A stretch of 64,000 nucleotides of DNA from Streptomyces sp. NBC_00358. GTDB lineage: Bacteria > Actinomycetota > Actinomycetes > Streptomycetales > Streptomycetaceae. Location of the stretch: positions 3,038,001-3,102,000 of the forward strand of contig NZ_CP107976.1 of assembly GCF_036099295.1 (NCBI RefSeq), in the 5' to 3' direction. This document shows, in pieces, positions 62,401 to 64,000 of the stretch; position 1 is the stretch's first letter, and each line of letters starts with the position of its first letter. The notes below the pieces were generated by a model. It ran no database searches, was not told where the DNA came from, and worked only from the letters and a program-made list of their open reading frames with translations. A program made the translations under genes and the position numbers.

Positions 62401-62813
62401 CAGGAGACCGCCGCGGTGCCCGCGGCGACGCTCAGCCCGAAGTCGCCCATGACCAGCGCGAGGCTCGTGGAGCCCCAGTCGAGCGCGGAACCGACGGCGT
62501 ATCCCGCGCACACCAGGGCCAGCACGAGTTGCGAGAACAGGCCCGTCCCGCCGTCGAACATCGTCCGACGGGTCAGCAGCGCTCCTGGGGAGCTCACCGG
62601 GCCCACCCGGTCCGTGCCCCGGGGTCCCGCTGGTCCCGGGTTGCCGGGTGCGCGTGCCTCCGGCGGCCGCCGTGCCTGCGGTGGTGATGGCCGGCGGGGC
62701 CGCGTCTGTGCGTGGCCGCGCGCCAGGGTCGTCGGCGGCGGCCCCGCCGCGTCGGATCGTCGGTCCATAGGCCGTGCATCGCCCGTCGCCCCCCTCGCAG
62801 TCTCAATGTCCAT
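59448..62813 (-). CDS. Membrane GGDEF/EAL protein (c-di-GMP signalling), EAL degenerate
   Basis: About 1121 residues from ATG 62813 (GTG 62873 and ATG 62768 also possible). Order: proline-rich leader, about eight membrane helices (85-335), a 110-residue charged His/Asp/Gly-rich loop (about 338-445), two more helices, a PAS domain (about 518-605), GGDEF domain ([10 protein letters not shown] near 721, intact) and EAL domain (from about 835). The EAL domain lacks nearly all catalytic residues: EAL itself reads TAQ in VTAQARW, DDFG reads DGFG, EGVE reads DGVD. So cyclase activity is likely, and phosphodiesterase activity is doubtful. From position beside ilvB it may correspond to the gene called cdgC in Streptomyces (memory, unchecked). 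Confidence 0.9.
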   Translation of the reverse strand: MDIETARGATGDARPMDRRSDAAGPPPTTLARGHAQTRPRRPSPPQARRPPEARAPGNPGPAGPRGTDRVGPVSSPGALLTRRTMFDGGTGLFSQLVLALVCAGYAVGSALDWGSTSLALVMGDFGLSVAAGTAAVSCFLYARSRRSRFRPAWLLFALSSAMASLGNLVWGWYEVVLDRPVPSPSYADLFFLCFAPPAIVGLLVLAKRPVTRAGWVCLALDAWLIGGSLLTLSWSLALAQAAKFDGPSVAHTALSLAYPLLDIALVSMVLALHFRRSSVNRSAVNTAIGALALTVMCDALFTSPLLHNTYHSGQLLDAGWFAGSLLLAYAPWVVTRHGHPDADEYGPDGYGADDHDAEEFGADGRGPDRHDPDGHTRVAGERIPGQRREGEHGPPGSRAPHGSPGAAPQDPGPNDHRGRHGEHGQSYERQQGGHRHADPQGPGQGRYPATRPITGSLAALTPYLAAAVCTLGILYNILNGRRVDRVVLVTAGLVVLALVVRQGIMLLDNITLTQELAQKENHFRSLVQGSSDVIMIAAPNGILRYVSPAAAGVYGRDAEELVGSELASLIHPEDLGCVVHEVRRFLAASHAEEPTTRIECRFRSGDGGWLNVESTVNRHHGGLIFNSRDVTERVRLQAQLQHNAEHDPLTDLPNRALFTRRVQQALSGRRSSDRGTAVLFIDLDGFKAVNDTIGHQAGDELLVQAARRLQDSVRHGDTAARLGGDEFAALIVGDGGRDRTAREQQIMELADRLRIRLSQPYCIDGNDVRVAASIGVGFAEPGLGAGELLRNADLAMYRAKAAGKGRVELYAPQMQQDVVRKAELATRLRSALQDGEFALLHQPVVSLETGRIASVTAQARWRSSQGVLFTPAEFLRVAEDGERTAELGRWMLDEAVEQAAQRTAAGVAVPVAVRMTARRLLDRSMPLGSVESLLTRHGLASGGLVIELSDTDPRVSLDELERRLNALRRLGVRIALDGFGSGYAAITALRRLPVDVLRLDRSLVEGVVESARLHKITSGLLRIAGDLGLQSVADGVDLPEQVVALRAMGCTHGQGMAFSGPLDEYRLRRALSSGHYPVPNGPAEPVFAGGGGAGVYTSGVPVVLGGGTALRSHNETPVPPT

Positions 62814-62987
62814 CCCCGGCGCCGAACGGTGCGCGGCGCAGCCCCTGTCGGGACGATACACCAGTCTCGTCACTCAGGGACATAGTTCCTCTACGCTCCG
62901 TAACGACCAGGGACTATGCCGACACTGCCCGCGTTCGGGAGACTGCGGAGGGTGCCCGAAGCCGACGGTGAGCGGCCGGGGAGTTGC

Positions 62988-63929
62988 TCAGGTCCCGGTG
63001 GTAAGGACCACGTTGCGCAGCGGCTCCCGGTTCACGAACAGGGTCAGCTGATCCGCCAGCAACCGCTTGGCGCGCGGCCGGAACGCCGAGGTGGGACCGC
63101 CGACATGGGGGCTGATGAGCACACCGGGCGCGTGCCACAACGGGTGCCCCGGGGGCAGCGGTTCGGGGTCGGTGACATCGAGGGCCGCGGTGAGGCGCCC
63201 GCTCTCCAGCTCGGTGAGCAGTGCCTTCGTGTCCACGACCGGGCCGCGGGCCATGTTCACGAGGAGCGCGCCGTCCTTCATCCGGGACAGGAAACCGGCG
63301 TTCACCAGGCCGCGGGTGGCGTCCGTGAGCGGTGTGGACAGCACGACGATGTCGGACTCGGGCAGCAGTGAGGGCAGGTCCGCGAGGGGGCGCACGGGAC
63401 CGCGCGCCGTTGCACGGGCGGAGCGTGCGACGCGCACGATCCGCGCGAGCTCGAACGGAGCGAGCCTGTCCTCGATCGCCGAACCGATCGACCCGTACCC
63501 CACGATGAGGACCGACTTGTCGGCCAGCGAGGGCCGGAACCCCGAGCGCCACTCCTCCTCGTCCTGGCCCCGCACGAAGTCGGGGATGCCGCGCAGCGAG
63601 GCGAGGATCAGGGTGAGGGTGAGCTCCGCCGTGCTCGCCTCGTGCACTCCGCGGGCGTTGCACAACACCACGCCGGGATGGAGGGACTTGATGCTCGGCA
63701 GTACGTGGTCGACGCCGGCGGAGAGTGTCTGCACGGCCCGGACCGACGTCATTTCGGACATCGGCCGCCGCGAGACCTCGGACGGTTTCATGTAGGGCAC
63801 GACATAGAACACGCAGTCGGCCGGATCAGCGGGAAAGTCCTGGCCGCCGTCCCAGAAGCGGTAGTCGAGGCCCTCGGGAAGTCCGTCGATCTCGTCGGCG
63901 TGGAAGGGAAGCCAGACATCGGAAGTCAT
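62988..63929 (-). CDS. D-2-hydroxyacid dehydrogenase
   Basis: 313 residues. NAD(P)-dependent oxidoreductase of D-2-hydroxyacids (phosphoglycerate/glyoxylate/hydroxypyruvate type). NAD motif VLIVGYGSIG, catalytic Arg in NMARGPVVD, Glu in DVTDPEPLPPGHPLW and His in SPHVGG. TAACCT lies 7 bases before ATG 63929 and there is no ribosome site: probably leaderless. The substrate is not predictable; the family also includes formate and phosphonate dehydrogenases. The next gene runs divergently past the window edge. Confidence 0.9.
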   Translation of the reverse strand: MTSDVWLPFHADEIDGLPEGLDYRFWDGGQDFPADPADCVFYVVPYMKPSEVSRRPMSEMTSVRAVQTLSAGVDHVLPSIKSLHPGVVLCNARGVHEASTAELTLTLILASLRGIPDFVRGQDEEEWRSGFRPSLADKSVLIVGYGSIGSAIEDRLAPFELARIVRVARSARATARGPVRPLADLPSLLPESDIVVLSTPLTDATRGLVNAGFLSRMKDGALLVNMARGPVVDTKALLTELESGRLTAALDVTDPEPLPPGHPLWHAPGVLISPHVGGPTSAFRPRAKRLLADQLTLFVNREPLRNVVLTTGT

Positions 63930-63970
63930 GGTCACGAGGTTATGCCAGGCGCCCATGCGCGCAGAGGTTA

Positions 63971-64000
63971 GGTTGGGGGGCCAACCGAGGGAGGATCACG
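63971..64000 (+). promoter_or_regulatory. Operator-like dyad and ribosome site for a gene beginning beyond the edge
   Basis: GGTTGG-GGGG-CCAACC (63971-63986) is a perfect 6-bp-arm inverted repeat, followed by the strong ribosome site GAGGGAGGA (63987-63995). A plus-strand gene should start within a few bases of the window end. Confidence 0.6.

Overview
The window is chromosomal DNA of a Streptomyces or a very close relative. The evidence is very high GC with strong third-position bias (hence long meaningless antisense frames), frequent GTG starts, several apparently leaderless genes, and gene families typical of the genus (conservons, acyl-CoA carboxylase epsilon subunit, LAL-type LuxR regulator). 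From memory, the order gltX, two conservons, accE-accB, cimA, ilvE-leuB, pruA-proline dehydrogenase, serA-ilvC-ilvN-ilvB, GGDEF/EAL protein follows the Streptomyces coelicolor core near SCO5547 to SCO5511, read in reverse. I could not check this by alignment. I saw no tRNA, rRNA, insertion sequence, phage gene or CRISPR array.

Layout. 1-1825: gltX (cut by the window edge) and an overlapping FAH-family hydrolase. 2011-2187: a possible small protein. 2800-13247: two tandem four-gene conservons (cvnA-cvnB-cvnC-cvnD), separated by an intergenic stretch rich in inverted repeats. 13638-15497: accE-accB, carboxylating short acyl-CoAs. 15962-19217: YceI protein, GNAT protein, secreted TPM-like protein, small membrane protein. 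19287-24532: divergent secreted glycoside hydrolases (GH3 and GH30 with ricin-type lectin). 24657-26261: citramalate synthase. 26653-32331: a TetR-linked nitrogen locus, made of a four-gene minus operon (ureAB fusion, ureC-like, agmatine deiminase, tetR) divergent from an NCS1 permease. 32278-34761: a KamA-like radical SAM enzyme and a membrane PLD-like protein. 34899-37296: ilvE and leuB. 37438-43689: purple-acid-phosphatase-like lipoprotein, a small protein, an MFS/LysR pair, an AAC(2')-like acetyltransferase and an alpha/beta hydrolase. 43826-47913: proline to glutamate catabolism with a divergent PucR-type regulator. 48075-53666: TetR/MFS efflux pair and a large LuxR regulator. 53782-59220: serA and ilvB-ilvN-ilvC, preceded by a leader peptide and attenuator. 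59448-62813: c-di-GMP signalling protein with a degraded EAL domain. 62988-63929: a D-2-hydroxyacid dehydrogenase. A further gene probably starts just past the right edge.

How the genes work together. Branched-chain amino acid synthesis is spread over the right two thirds: cimA (threonine-independent 2-ketobutyrate supply), ilvB-ilvN-ilvC, leuB and ilvE. accB/accE make extender units used for fatty acids and polyketides. pruA and proline dehydrogenase form a catabolic pair.

The most interesting candidate system is the TetR-linked locus at 26.6-32.3 kb. Its urease-like catalytic subunit keeps every nickel ligand but has lost the flap cysteine. It is co-transcribed with an agmatine deiminase, whose product is a substituted urea (N-carbamoylputrescine). 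No N-carbamoylputrescine amidohydrolase and no urease maturation genes are present. Hydrolysis of a ureido compound by this urease relative is a testable hypothesis, not a demonstrated function.
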